Source: Pseudomonas paralactis (GTDB taxonomy: Bacteria > Pseudomonadota > Gammaproteobacteria > Pseudomonadales > Pseudomonadaceae). Taken from it: 64,000 nt of DNA. The notes beneath the pieces are model-generated. The model saw nothing but the letters and a program-made list of their open reading frames with translations. It was not told the origin of the DNA and searched no databases. The translations under genes were made by a program, and so were the position numbers. Shown in pieces: positions 1-9,500 of this stretch (its first letter is position 1; every line of letters begins with the position of its first letter). The stretch covers positions 558,001 through 622,000 of the forward strand of contig NZ_JYLN01000002.1 of the NCBI RefSeq assembly GCF_001439735.1, given 5' to 3'.

Positions 1-327
1 CAGTTCGTCTTTATACAGTTGTTCAACATACGCTTTGGGGAAGAGAACGGTGTGAGGCTTCACCTCCCGCACGGTGAAGCAAACGTTATGGTCGCCCGGC
101 CCGGGCCTGTTGCCGAACAGATACACATCGATGTTCTGCCCCACCTGCATAGTGTCGTAATCCACCCCGACCTCCAGCCCGGTATCAGGCACACGGTCGA
201 CGTGCAACTCGCCGTTGACGATCAAATCGATCGTGGGGGCTTTGGGCAAGAGCGTGTCAATCTCATCGTTCGCCTTACCAGTGGCCAGCAATTTTCTGAT
301 GCGAGCAATTTCTTCATTGATATACAT
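1..327 (-). CDS. Unrecognised protein, N-terminal part (runs off left edge)
   Basis: An open frame reads leftwards from ATG at 327 for 109 codons without a stop and leaves the window, so only the N-terminus is visible. A GGAG motif at 337-340 sits 9 bases ahead of the ATG and fixes the start. The protein begins MYINEEIARIRKLLATGKA, a short charged helix. It then becomes polar and strand-rich, with alternating Val/Asp/Gly stretches that could be a beta-sandwich. There is no signal peptide and no motif I can name. The frame on the opposite strand (19-381) has no ribosome-binding site and is its shadow. Function unknown. Confidence 0.6.
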   Translation of the reverse strand, partial: MYINEEIARIRKLLATGKANDEIDTLLPKAPTIDLIVNGELHVDRVPDTGLEVGVDYDTMQVGQNIDVYLFGNRPGPGDHNVCFTVREVKPHTVLFPKAYVEQLYKDEL

Positions 328-561
328 AAGGGTTATCTCCTGTTCAAAGGCCTCAACACCCGCCTCAAAAGGCGAAAATAGGCGTTCGTGTAGTGTTCGA
401 ACAGCTCGTAACCTTCACAGTTGACATGCATTAAAACTAATGAAGCGCCAGCTGACAGGTTAAAAACCTGCAAAGCTCTGATTGGACATGTCAGCCTGAC
501 AACCCTAACCAGGAATGTTAGCGTGCTTGGCATTCTTCCGTAGTCGACGAGTCCGCCTGCA

Positions 562-1536
562 ATGAAAAAGACTGTCCTGGCCTTCAGCCGCATCACCGCG
601 CCCATGATCGAACGCCTGCAACAGGATTTCGAGGTGATCGTGCCCAACCCCAAGCTGGGTGATATCAACGCGCAGTTCAACGAAGCCCTGCCCCACGTCC
701 ATGGTTTGATCGGTGTGGGTCGCAAGCTGGGCCGTGAGCAGCTTGAAGGCGCGAGCAAGCTGGAAGTGGTATCCAGTGTGTCGGTGGGCTACGACAACTA
801 CGACGTGCCGTACTTCAACGAGCGCGGGATCATGCTCACCAATACCCCTGATGTGCTCACCGAAAGCACCGCCGACCTGGCCTTCGCCCTGCTGATGAGC
901 AGCGCACGTCGGGTGGCCGAGCTGGACGCCTGGACCAAGGCCGGTCAATGGAAAGCCAGCGTCGGCGCGCCATTGTTTGGCTGCGATGTACACGGCAAGA
1001 CCCTGGGCATCGTCGGCATGGGCAACATCGGCGCAGCCGTGGCCCGACGCGGGCGCCTGGGCTTCAATATGCCGATCCTCTACAGCGGCAACAGCCGCAA
1101 GACCGCGCTGGAGCAAGAGCTGGGCGCGCAGTTGCGTAGCCTGGATCAACTGCTGGCCGAGGCGGATTTCGTTTGCCTGGTGGTACCACTGAGCGACAAG
1201 ACTCATCACCTGATCAGCACCCGCGAGCTTGCGCTGATGAAACCCAGCGCAATCCTGATCAATATCTCCCGCGGGCCGGTGGTGGATGAGCCGGCACTGG
1301 TCGAAGCCCTGCAAAGCCAGCGCATTCGCGGTGCGGGGCTGGATGTGTATGAAAAGGAACCGCTGGCCGAATCGCCGCTGTTCCAACTGAGCAATGCGGT
1401 CACCCTGCCGCACATCGGTTCGGCCACCGGTGAAACCCGCGAAGCCATGGCCAACCGCGCATTGGACAACCTGCGCAGCGCCCTGCTGGGCCAGCGCCCC
1501 CAGGATCTTGTGAACCCGCAGGTCTGGAAGGGCTGA
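562..1536 (+). CDS. ghrB: GhrB-type 2-hydroxyacid dehydrogenase (glyoxylate/hydroxypyruvate/2-ketogluconate reductase)
   Basis: NAD(P)H-dependent cytosolic reductase of the D-isomer-specific 2-hydroxyacid dehydrogenase family, 324 residues, full length. The Rossmann dinucleotide motif GMGNIG is at 152-157. The catalytic triad is visible as R237 (ISRGPVVDE), E266 (YEKEP) and H284 (LPHIGSATGETR). Segments such as SVGYDN, TPDVLTEST and GFNMPILY match the GhrB branch, which reduces glyoxylate, hydroxypyruvate and 2-ketogluconate; the exact substrate here is inferred. The gene stands alone. Its ribosome-binding site is weak. A dyad, TGTCAG-C-CTGACA at 489-501, lies about 60 bases upstream and could be an operator. 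A REPIN follows directly. Confidence 0.88.
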   Translation: MKKTVLAFSRITAPMIERLQQDFEVIVPNPKLGDINAQFNEALPHVHGLIGVGRKLGREQLEGASKLEVVSSVSVGYDNYDVPYFNERGIMLTNTPDVLTESTADLAFALLMSSARRVAELDAWTKAGQWKASVGAPLFGCDVHGKTLGIVGMGNIGAAVARRGRLGFNMPILYSGNSRKTALEQELGAQLRSLDQLLAEADFVCLVVPLSDKTHHLISTRELALMKPSAILINISRGPVVDEPALVEALQSQRIRGAGLDVYEKEPLAESPLFQLSNAVTLPHIGSATGETREAMANRALDNLRSALLGQRPQDLVNPQVWKG

Positions 1537-1548
1537 TACCCCGCCCCA

Positions 1549-1650
1549 CTGTAGGAGCGAGCTTGCTCGCGAAAGACGTCAACGATAACGCGCAAAATCT
1601 GTTTTAACGCGGCGCTTTCAAGTTCTTCGCGAGCAAGCTCGCTCCTACAG
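1549..1650. repeat. REPIN (paired palindromic REP), copy 1
   Basis: Two 25-base arms at 1549-1573 and 1626-1650 are perfect inverted repeats built on the core GAGCGAGCTTGCTCGC, itself palindromic. They are separated by a spacer containing AACGATAACGCG and AACGCGGCG. The same architecture recurs at 19126-19223 and 62108-62205. This matches the REP doublets (REPINs) known from P. fluorescens, non-autonomous elements moved by RAYT transposases. No RAYT gene is present in this window. It sits between ghrB and cheV. Confidence 0.9.
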
Positions 1651-1712
1651 TTTTCGGGGCAAGGGTCGATAACGGTGTATAGATCGTCATCCCTGATCCA
1701 CAGAAGGTTTTT

Positions 1713-2615
1713 ATGTCCACCACCAAAGCCCGCGCAGACTCGCTCTCGCTTCTGCTCTTTACCTTGCGCAGCGGCAAGCTGATGGCCATCAACCTGTTGA
1801 AAGTCAGTGAGATCATCCCCTGCCCGCCGCTGACCAAGCTGCCGGAGTCCCACCCCCACGTCAAAGGCATCGCCACCTTGCGCGGCGCTTCGCTGTCGGT
1901 GATCGACCTGAGCCGTGCCCTCGGTGAAATGCCCTTGCAAGACCCGGACGGAGGCTGCCTGATCGTCACCGATGTCAGCCGTTCCAAGCAGGGCTTGCAT
2001 GTGCAGGCGGTGAGCAAGATTGTGCATTGCCTGACCACCGACATCCGCCCACCCCCCTACGGCTCCGGTGGCAATCGGGCGTTTATCACCGGGGTAACCC
2101 AGGTGGAAGGTGGCCTGGTGCAGGTGCTGGATATCGAAAAAGTTATCCACGGCATCGCCCCGGCACCGATTGAAACGGCACCGACCGACCTGACCATGGA
2201 AGAAGCCGAAGTGCTGGGCAACGCCCGCATCCTGGTGGTGGACGACAGCCAGGTGGCCTTGCAGCAGTCGGTACACACCCTGCGCAACCTTGGCCTGACC
2301 TGCCATACCGCGCGCAGTGCCAAGGAAGCCATTGACGTGTTGCTGGAGCTGCAAGGCACGGGCGAGCAGATCAATGTGGTGGTGTCGGACATCGAAATGT
2401 CCGAGATGGACGGCTACGCCCTCACCCGCACCCTGCGCGAAACTCCGGACTTCAAGGACCTCTACGTGCTGTTGCACACCTCCCTGGACAGCGCGATGAA
2501 CAGCGAAAAAGCCCGCCTGGCCGGTGCCGATGCAGTGCTCACCAAATTCTCCTCGCCGGAGTTGACCAAGTACCTGGTCATCGCCGCGCAAACCGTGGCG
2601 CAAAAGGGCCTGTAA
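1713..2615 (+). CDS. cheV: CheV-type chemotaxis coupling protein (CheW domain plus receiver)
   Basis: 300 residues with two domains. A CheW-like coupling domain spans about 10-150 and docks receptors to CheA. A response-regulator receiver domain spans about 171-298. In the receiver the acidic pocket is D177/D178 (ILVVDDSQ), the phosphoacceptor is D226 (VVSDIEMSEMDGY), and T256 and K278 complete the site. CheV proteins adjust coupling of chemoreceptors to the kinase when phosphorylated by CheA. The N-terminus is short and basic, which suits a cytoplasmic protein. Pseudomonads carry several cheV genes outside the main che cluster, as here. The next gene starts 3 bases after the stop, so the two are probably co-transcribed. 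Confidence 0.9.
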   Translation: MSTTKARADSLSLLLFTLRSGKLMAINLLKVSEIIPCPPLTKLPESHPHVKGIATLRGASLSVIDLSRALGEMPLQDPDGGCLIVTDVSRSKQGLHVQAVSKIVHCLTTDIRPPPYGSGGNRAFITGVTQVEGGLVQVLDIEKVIHGIAPAPIETAPTDLTMEEAEVLGNARILVVDDSQVALQQSVHTLRNLGLTCHTARSAKEAIDVLLELQGTGEQINVVVSDIEMSEMDGYALTRTLRETPDFKDLYVLLHTSLDSAMNSEKARLAGADAVLTKFSSPELTKYLVIAAQTVAQKGL

Positions 2616-2618
2616 GCG

Positions 2619-3101
2619 GTGGCCGAGTATTTCCAGCTGCTGCGCCGCGACCTCACGGGCAGCCTGCCCGCCCCGCAGTGGCCGGCGAATACCCGGCTGG
2701 ATCATTACCGTGATGAGTTGGCCCCGGCGATCCATGCCGTGTTGCGCCTGACCCAGGATCAGGGCGGCGGCCGTGTCGCCAGCCTGGATGAATGGCGCCG
2801 ACAGTTCGTGACCGATGCCGAGTGCGACCCGACGTTGTGCCTGGTCGCCATCAACGGCGACGGCATTCTCGGTGTCGCCCAGTGCTGGACCAGCGCCTTC
2901 ATCAAGAACCTCGCGGCACACCCTTGCGCCCAGGGCCAGGGGCTGGGCCGCGCCTTGTTGCTGCACAGCTTCCAGGTGTTCAAGCAGCGCGGCGAACCCT
3001 ATGTGGATCTCAAGGTGCTGGAGAGCAACCTGCGTGCCCGGCATCTGTATGAAAGTGCCGGTATGAGATTTGTGCTGCGCGACATAGTGCCCAAAGACTG
3101 A
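2619..3101 (+). CDS. GNAT-family N-acetyltransferase
   Basis: 160 residues starting with GTG three bases after the cheV stop. The acetyl-CoA pyrophosphate loop (motif A) is visible as QGQGLGRALL at 105-114. Motif B follows as NLRARHLYESAGM at about 137-149, the usual C-terminal signature of GCN5-related acetyltransferases. The core strands around residues 72-95 (CLVAINGDGILGVAQCW) fit the fold. The acceptor substrate cannot be told from sequence. Coupling to cheV suggests co-expression but does not prove a chemotaxis role. Soluble and cytoplasmic. Confidence 0.85.
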   Translation: MAEYFQLLRRDLTGSLPAPQWPANTRLDHYRDELAPAIHAVLRLTQDQGGGRVASLDEWRRQFVTDAECDPTLCLVAINGDGILGVAQCWTSAFIKNLAAHPCAQGQGLGRALLLHSFQVFKQRGEPYVDLKVLESNLRARHLYESAGMRFVLRDIVPKD

Positions 3102-3208
3102 CAATCACTGGCGCATAACTTGCTTCCAGAGTGCCGAGCGGTGAATAGAGGTAAAAACCCGTCACCCCTCAAGCGTGCCCTCTGACCTAGCCTGGTGACA
3201 GATCCGCC

Positions 3209-3952
3209 ATGAACACTCAATTTTCTTGCGTAGGTTGCGGCAAATGCTGCAGCGACCATCACGTCCCCCTGACCCTTGAAGAAGCCCGCAGTTGGGCGGC
3301 GGACGGCGGTAACGTCATCGTCCTGGTCGAGGGTTTCCTGGGCAACGGCCTGGGCCTGCCCCCGCAACAACGTGAACACGCCGAACGCCGTTCGGTGATC
3401 GTGCCCAGCGGCACTACCGAGGCGTTTGTGGCAATCACCTTCGCCGCCTACAACGCCGGACGCTGCCGGAATCTTGACGAAGACAACCTTTGCCGCATCT
3501 ATGAACGGCGCCCGCTGGTATGCCGAATCTATCCGATGGAGATCAACCCGCACATTCCGCTGAACCCGAGTGCCAAGGATTGCCCGCCAGAATCCTGGGA
3601 GCAGGGCCCTGCATTGATCGTCGGTGGCGAGTTGATGGACAAGGAGCTGGCTGAGCTGATCCGCCGCTCGCGCCAGGCCGACCGTGATGACGTGCAGACC
3701 AAGGAGGCGGTATGTGCGTTGCTCGGCATTCATACCACAGCACTCAAGGGCGACGGTTTTACCGCCTACCTGCCGGATATGCAGGCATTTGCCCAGGCTA
3801 TTGAGCAGGCGGCAGTCCAGCCGAACGTGGCCAATGAATGGGTGTTCCATGTGTCCGGCATGGACATCGCCGAACAACTGCTGGACGCCGGGGCGCAGAT
3901 TGCCACCCAAGTCCCGGCCAACTATGCGTTTATCTCGTTGCGGGCGGCCTGA
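3209..3952 (+). CDS. YkgJ-family cysteine-cluster protein
   Basis: 247 residues. The N-terminus carries the CxxCxxCC signature of the YkgJ/UPF0153 family (C7, C10, C13, C14). More cysteines follow at C86, C95 (NLCRIYERRPLVCRIYP) and C105, and in KDCPPE near 124. This set typically forms a zinc or iron-sulfur cluster site. The C-terminal half (about 130-247) is a helical extension without a recognisable motif, so the protein is longer than minimal YkgJ proteins. The ribosome-binding site is poor. It converges on the minus-strand gene at 3999. Biochemical role unknown. Confidence 0.8.
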   Translation: MNTQFSCVGCGKCCSDHHVPLTLEEARSWAADGGNVIVLVEGFLGNGLGLPPQQREHAERRSVIVPSGTTEAFVAITFAAYNAGRCRNLDEDNLCRIYERRPLVCRIYPMEINPHIPLNPSAKDCPPESWEQGPALIVGGELMDKELAELIRRSRQADRDDVQTKEAVCALLGIHTTALKGDGFTAYLPDMQAFAQAIEQAAVQPNVANEWVFHVSGMDIAEQLLDAGAQIATQVPANYAFISLRAA

Positions 3953-3998
3953 CCGCTGAGGAGGCTAATGGTGCGCCCGCGCAGGGGATCCACAGCCA

Positions 3999-4781
3999 TC
4001 ACGACCTGGAAGGCGCTACATCCAGACGATAGGGCTGGAGGATGCGTTGGTACTCGCCGTTTTGCATCAGTTGTTCAAGCGCATGGTTCAGCTCATTGCG
4101 CAGTGCGGTATCGGGTTTGCGCACCGCGATCGCCACGCTGCTGCCCAACAGGCTCGATGACACCACAGGCCCAAGGAAACCGAAGTCCAGGCCGTCGGCC
4201 CTGTCGAGCAGTGCCTCACGGATCTCCACGGCACCTTGCAGGGTCGCATCGATATCACCTGCCACCAGGCTCTGAACCAGTTGGTCGTTAAGCCAGAAAC
4301 TTCTGATGATCACCCCGGCCGGCGCCCACTGCGAGAGCGCAAAGGCTTCACGATTACTCCTGACCAGTACACCCACGCGTTTGCCCTTGAGCGAGCGCCG
4401 ATTAGGGGTCAAACCCGAAGTTTTGCGGCCCACCAGGCGGGTGCTGATCGGGTAGAGGTCATCGGTAAAACTCACCCGCTGTCGGCGTCGACATGTCGGT
4501 GCCATGCCCATGATCGCATCAAACTGCCTGGCTTCGAGGGCGGGGAAATTCTCCATGACGACTTGGTCAACCCAGATACAGCGGACGTTGAGCTGTACAC
4601 ACAAAGCGTTGCCCAGTTCGATATTCAGCCCCACCAGTTGCCCTTGCGGGTTACGGCTTTGAAACGGGGGAAAATGCGCGGCCACGGCAAAGCGGATCTC
4701 GCGCCGCGGTTGAATGTCGCCAGCAACGGCAGGCGTCGAGAGCAAGAGGGCAAGCACGGCACAGAGGTGTATCAGGGCCAC
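3999..4781 (-). CDS. Periplasmic solute-binding protein, amino-acid (SBP_bac_3) type
   Basis: 260 residues from a GTG start, with AGGA just upstream. Residues 1-21 are a signal peptide (hydrophobic LCAVLALLLS ending AVAG). The mature part has the family-3 pattern: REIRFAVAAHFPPFQ, then LVGLNIELGNALC, AIMGMAPTCRRRQRVSFTDDLY and LKGKRVGVLVRS, and it ends in NGEYQRILQPY. Such proteins bind polar amino acids or opines for ABC importers. No permease or ATPase gene is adjacent, so it may be an orphan receptor or serve a transporter encoded elsewhere. A perfect dyad lies 34 bases upstream (4815-4839). Ligand unknown. Confidence 0.82.
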   Translation of the reverse strand: MALIHLCAVLALLLSTPAVAGDIQPRREIRFAVAAHFPPFQSRNPQGQLVGLNIELGNALCVQLNVRCIWVDQVVMENFPALEARQFDAIMGMAPTCRRRQRVSFTDDLYPISTRLVGRKTSGLTPNRRSLKGKRVGVLVRSNREAFALSQWAPAGVIIRSFWLNDQLVQSLVAGDIDATLQGAVEIREALLDRADGLDFGFLGPVVSSSLLGSSVAIAVRKPDTALRNELNHALEQLMQNGEYQRILQPYRLDVAPSRS

Positions 4782-4814
4782 GAGAACGTCCTATTCCGGA
4801 AAGCTGACTCACAG

Positions 4815-4839
4815 CGTCCCGATAGGCGTTATCGGGACG
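4815..4839. promoter_or_regulatory. Perfect 10-bp dyad upstream of the binding-protein gene
   Basis: CGTCCCGATA (4815-4824) and TATCGGGACG (4830-4839) are perfect inverted repeats with a 5-base loop. They lie 34 bases before the GTG start at 4781. The dyad could be a regulator binding site, or an RNA hairpin in the leader. No U-run follows, so it is not a typical terminator. Function is inferred only from position and symmetry. Confidence 0.4.
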
Positions 4840-4943
4840 AAGCAAACGCTGTGCAAGCTTTCAAGAATCGACCGCGAACCTACAAGTAGAAATAACGACA
4901 GGCAACGTAGGCAAGTGCCTATAACGCAGCCATAACCTTAGCC

Positions 4944-5177
4944 TTAACGTTTACCCATCGAACGGCGGGTGCCCGGGGGCGCCATGCCTGGCGTTTTGGT
5001 ATGGCCGTTCTTGGCGCCGCCTTTATACCAGGGCTGGCTGGCGTTCCTGGCGCCTGCCAGTTCACCCGGTTTGAAGGGGAACTTGAACGCCGGGATCTCG
5101 GCTTTTTCAGCGCCGTCGGCGGTGGCCGAATCGACGAAGTCGGCCGCTTCGACAGGGGGTTGGGTGGGGGAAGTCAT
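4944..5177 (-). CDS. Small basic proline/glycine-rich protein, unrecognised
   Basis: 77 residues from ATG at 5177, chosen because a GGAG sequence lies immediately upstream. A longer in-frame start at 5255 lacks one. The protein has an acidic N-terminal third (VEAADFVDSATADGAEKAE), a central FKFPFKPGEL stretch, and a basic tail rich in Gly, Lys and Arg (KGGAKNGHTKTPGMAPPGT) ending RRSMGKR. No signal peptide or membrane segment is present; it looks intrinsically disordered with a nucleic-acid-friendly tail. It is divergent from the efflux genes. I do not recognise the family. Confidence 0.6.
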   Translation of the reverse strand: MTSPTQPPVEAADFVDSATADGAEKAEIPAFKFPFKPGELAGARNASQPWYKGGAKNGHTKTPGMAPPGTRRSMGKR

Positions 5178-5371
5178 AGGGGCTCCGGCACAGCTATAGG
5201 TGTAAAAGCGCAAGTATACGGGGCCGCGACTGCCAGCAGTAACTTCAAGCGACAAGCTCGCAGGGCCTAACTGTCACGGCTGTCAGTTTGCCGTCACCGT
5301 GCTGACGGTGAAACAGCGCTATAAAGCAGCTTTCCAAACTCAAACGTGCAGTTTGCGCCGGCGTCTCTCCT

Positions 5372-6538
5372 ATGCAGAACAAACGAAACATGGCCCTGAT
5401 GGTGGGCGCCGCCCTGATACTGGCCGTCGCAGCCTGGGCGTTAACTCGGCCAGCCAAGGCCCGGCTGGCGGCGCCTACCGCGATTCCTGTGCGGGTGGTG
5501 AGCGTGACGCAACAGGATGTACCGCGGTTTGTCAGCGGCATCGGCTCGGTGCTGTCGTTGCACAATGTGGTGATTCGCCCGCAGCTCGACGGCATTCTCA
5601 CCCGGTTGCTGGTCAAGGAAGGCCAGTCGGTGAAGGCCGGTGACCTGCTGGCGACCCTCGATGACCGCTCGATCCGCGCCAGCCTCGACCAGGCCAAGGC
5701 GCAACTGGGCGAAAGCCAGGCGCAACTGCAAGTGGCACTGGTCAACCTCAAGCGCTACAAGGAATTGAGCATCGACGACGGCGTGTCAAAGCAGACTTAC
5801 GACCAGCAACAGGCATTGGTGAATCAGCTCCGGGCCACCGTGCAAGGCAATCAGGCCGCGATTGAGGCTGCCAACGTGCAACTTTCCTACACCCAGATTC
5901 GCTCTCCCGTCAGCGGCCGCGTGGGCATTCGCAGCGTGGATGAAGGTAACTTCCTGCGCATGAGCGACGCCCAGGGGCTGTTCTCCGTCACCCAGCTCGA
6001 CCCGATCGCCGTTGAGTTCTCCCTGCCGCAGCAGATGCTGCCGACCCTGCAGGGCCTGATCGCGGCGCCAACCCCGGCCAGCGTCGACGCCTACCTGGGC
6101 GCCGATACCGACGGCGACACCGGCCACCTGCTCGGCGAAGGCCACCTGAGCCTGATCGACAACCAGATCAGCTCTACCACCGGCACTCTTCGGGCCAAGG
6201 CCGAGTTCAACAACTCGGCGCAAAAGCTGTGGCCTGGGCAACTGGTGACCATCAAGATCCAGACGGCCCTCGACAAGAATGCTCTGGTGGTGCCGCCGAC
6301 CGTGGTGCAGCGTGGGCTGGACTCGCATTTCGTGTACCGAGTGAACGGTGATAAAGCAGACGTGGTACCGGTGCAGGTCACCTACCAGAACAGTGAGATC
6401 AACATCATCAAGGGCGTGCAGGCCGGGGACGTGCTGGTCAGCGACGGTCAGTCGCGGCTCAAGGCCGGCGCCCAGGTGGAGGTGCTCAAGGCGCCGCCGC
6501 ACGTGATACAGGCCGCTGACGCCACGGTGCAACCATGA
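5372..6538 (+). CDS. RND efflux periplasmic adaptor subunit (membrane fusion protein)
   Basis: 388 residues. An N-terminal membrane anchor (about 7-24, LMVGAALILAVAAWAL) precedes a biotinyl-lipoyl half-motif (IRPQLDGILTRLLVKEGQSVKAGDLLATLDD, described here by position about 67-98). An alpha-hairpin coiled coil follows at about 100-165, then the second lipoyl half (YTQIRSPVSGRVG) and a beta-barrel with VVPPTVVQRG. This is the MdtA/MexA adaptor family that links the inner-membrane pump to an outer-membrane channel. It overlaps the pump gene by 4 bases (ATGA). A hairpin CACCGT-GCTG-ACGGTG at 5295-5310 lies in the upstream region and may be regulatory. Confidence 0.92.
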   Translation: MQNKRNMALMVGAALILAVAAWALTRPAKARLAAPTAIPVRVVSVTQQDVPRFVSGIGSVLSLHNVVIRPQLDGILTRLLVKEGQSVKAGDLLATLDDRSIRASLDQAKAQLGESQAQLQVALVNLKRYKELSIDDGVSKQTYDQQQALVNQLRATVQGNQAAIEAANVQLSYTQIRSPVSGRVGIRSVDEGNFLRMSDAQGLFSVTQLDPIAVEFSLPQQMLPTLQGLIAAPTPASVDAYLGADTDGDTGHLLGEGHLSLIDNQISSTTGTLRAKAEFNNSAQKLWPGQLVTIKIQTALDKNALVVPPTVVQRGLDSHFVYRVNGDKADVVPVQVTYQNSEINIIKGVQAGDVLVSDGQSRLKAGAQVEVLKAPPHVIQAADATVQP

Positions 6539-9500
6539 GCGGCAGCCGCTCGCCCTCGGCCTGGTGCGTTGATCACCCGGTCGCCACTCTGCTGCTGACA
6601 TTTGCCTTGGTACTGCTGGGGATCATCGCCTTCCCACGCCTGTCCATCGCCCCGCTGCCGGAAGCGGAATTTCCGACGATCCAGGTCACCGCGCAACTGC
6701 CCGGTGCCAGCCCGGACACCATGGCTTCATCAGTGGCCACGCCGCTGGAAGTGCAATTCAGTGCCATCCCCGGTGTGACCCAGATGACCTCCAGCAGCGC
6801 CTTGGGCTCAAGCCTTTTGACCTTGCAGTTCACCCTGGAAAAAAGCATCGACACCGCCGCCCAGGAAGTCCAGGCCGCGATCAACACCGCCTCCGGCAAG
6901 CTGCCCGGCGATATGCCGAGCTTGCCGACCTGGAGAAAGGTCAACCCGGCGGACAGCCCGGTGCTGATCCTCAGCGTCAGTTCAGGCAGCATGCCCAGCA
7001 CCGAGCTGAGCGACTACGTGGAAACCCTGCTGGCGCGCCAGATCAGCCAGATCGACGGCGTCGGTCAGATCAACATCACCGGCCAGCAACGCCCGGCGAT
7101 TCGCGTGCAGGCCTCCCCCGACAAACTCGCAGCCATCGGCCTGACACTTGCCGATATACGCCTGGCTATTCAGCAGTCGAGCCTCAACCTGGCCAAAGGC
7201 GCGATCTATGGCGAGAACAGCGTGTCGACCCTGTCGACCAACGACCAACTGTTTCACCCCGAGGAATACGGCCAGTTAATCGTTTCCTACAAAAACGGCG
7301 CACCGGTTCAACTGCGCGATATCGCCAAGGTCATCAATGGCTCGGAAAACGCCTACGTGCAAGCCTGGTCCGGCGATACGCCAGGGGTGAATCTAGTGAT
7401 TTCGCGCCAACCCGGCGCCAACATTGTCGAAACCGTCGACCGCATCCAGGCCGAACTGCCGCGCCTGCAAGGCATGTTGCCGGCCTCGGTACAGGTCAGC
7501 GTATTGACCGATCGCACCAAGACCATCCGCGCGTCTCTGCATGAAGTGGAAATGACCCTGCTGATCGCCATCCTGCTGGTGGTGGCAGTGATGGCGCTGT
7601 TTTTGCGCCAACTCTCGGCGACGTTGATTGTGTCGGCCGTGCTGGGTGTATCGCTGGTGGCCAGTTTTGCCCTGATGTACGTGATGGGGTTCAGCCTGAA
7701 CAACCTGACCCTGGTCGCCATCGTGATTGCCGTGGGTTTTGTGGTGGACGATGCGATTGTGGTGGTGGAGAACATCCATCGACACCTGGAGGCCGGCCTG
7801 AGCCAGCGCGAAGCGGCGATCAAGGGTTCCGGCGAAATCGGCTTTACCGTGGTGTCTATCAGCTTCTCGCTGGTGGCGGCGTTTATTCCACTGCTGTTCA
7901 TGGGCGGCGTGGTCGGGCGGCTGTTCAAGGAGTTCGCGCTGACGGCCACCTCGACCATCCTGATTTCGGTAGTGGTTTCGCTGACATTGGCACCGACCTT
8001 AGCCGCCTTGTTCATGCGTGCCCCTACCCACCCTGCCCACGCCAAACCCACCTTCAGCGAACGCCTGCTGGCCGGCTATGCGCGCAACCTGCGCCGTGCC
8101 CTGGCGCACCAACGCAGCATGGCCGCGATCTTCGTGGTAACCCTGGCCCTGGCTGTGGTCGGCTATGTGTTCATTCCCAAGGGATTCTTCCCGGTGCAAG
8201 ACACCGGTTTCGTGCTCGGCACCAGCGAGGCGACGGCCGATGTGTCGTACAAGGACATGGTCGCCAAGCACAAGACCCTGGCGGACATCGTCAAGGCTGA
8301 CCCCGCGGTGCTGGCGTTTTCCCACTCGGTGGGCGTCACCGGCAGCAACCAGACCATCGCCAACGGGCGCTTCTGGATTGCCCTGAAAGATCGCGGTGAT
8401 CGCGACGTGTCCGCCAGCCAGTTTATCGACCGCCTGCGCCCGCAACTGGCGAAGGTGCCCGGTATCGTGCTGTACCTGCGCGCCGGCCAGGACATCAACC
8501 TGAGCTCCGGCCCCAGCCGCGCCCAGTACCAATACGTGCTCAAGAGCAACGACGGCCCGACGCTCAATACCTGGACCCAACGCCTCACCGAGAAACTGCG
8601 CAGCAACCCGGCGTTTCGCGACCTGTCCAACGACCTGCAACTGGGCGGCAGCATTACCCACATCAGCATCGACCGCCAGGCCGCGGCCCGCTTCGGCCTG
8701 ACCGCCACCGATGTCGACCAGGCGCTGTACGACGCCTTCGGTCAGCGCCAGATCAACGAGTTTCAGACCGAGATCAATCAGTACCAGGTGATACTCGAAC
8801 TGGACAGCCAGCAACGCGGCAGGGCCGAAAGCCTCAATTACTTTTACTTGCGCTCGCCGCTGACCAACGAGATGGTGCCGCTGTCGGCACTGGCCAGGGT
8901 CGACCCGCCGACCGTCGGGCCGTTGTCTATCAGCCATGACGGCATGTTCCCCGCCGCCAACCTGTCGTTCAACCTGGCGCCCGGCGTGGCCCTGGGCGAC
9001 GCGGTGATCATGCTCGACCAGGCCAAGAACGACATCGGTATGCCCAGCACCCTGATCGGCAACTTCCAGGGCGCGGCCCAGGCGTTCCAGAGTTCGCTGG
9101 CCAGCCAACCATGGCTGATCCTCGCAGCGCTGGTGGCGGTGTATATCATCCTGGGCGTGCTGTACGAGAGTTTCGTGCACCCGCTGACGATCATTTCCAC
9201 CTTGCCCTCGGCGGGCCTGGGTGCGCTGATCATGCTGTGGCTGCTGGGCCAGGATTTTTCGATCATGGCCTTGATCGGCCTGGTGTTGCTGATCGGCATC
9301 GTCAAGAAAAACGGCATCCTGATGATCGACTTCGCCCTGGAAGCCCAGCGCGTGCGTGGGCTGACCCCGCAGGATGCGATTTATGAAGCCTGCGTCACGC
9401 GGTTCCGACCGATCGTCATGACTACCCTCGCCGCCCTGCTCGGCGCGGTGCCCTTGATGCTGGGCTCGGGCCCTGGGGCGGAACTGCGCCAACCGCTGGG

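Noticed and set aside
1206..3104. 632-codon minus-strand frame over ghrB, cheV and the GNAT gene
   Set aside because: Opposite strand carries three recognisable genes. The antisense peptide has no family motif and crosses a REPIN.
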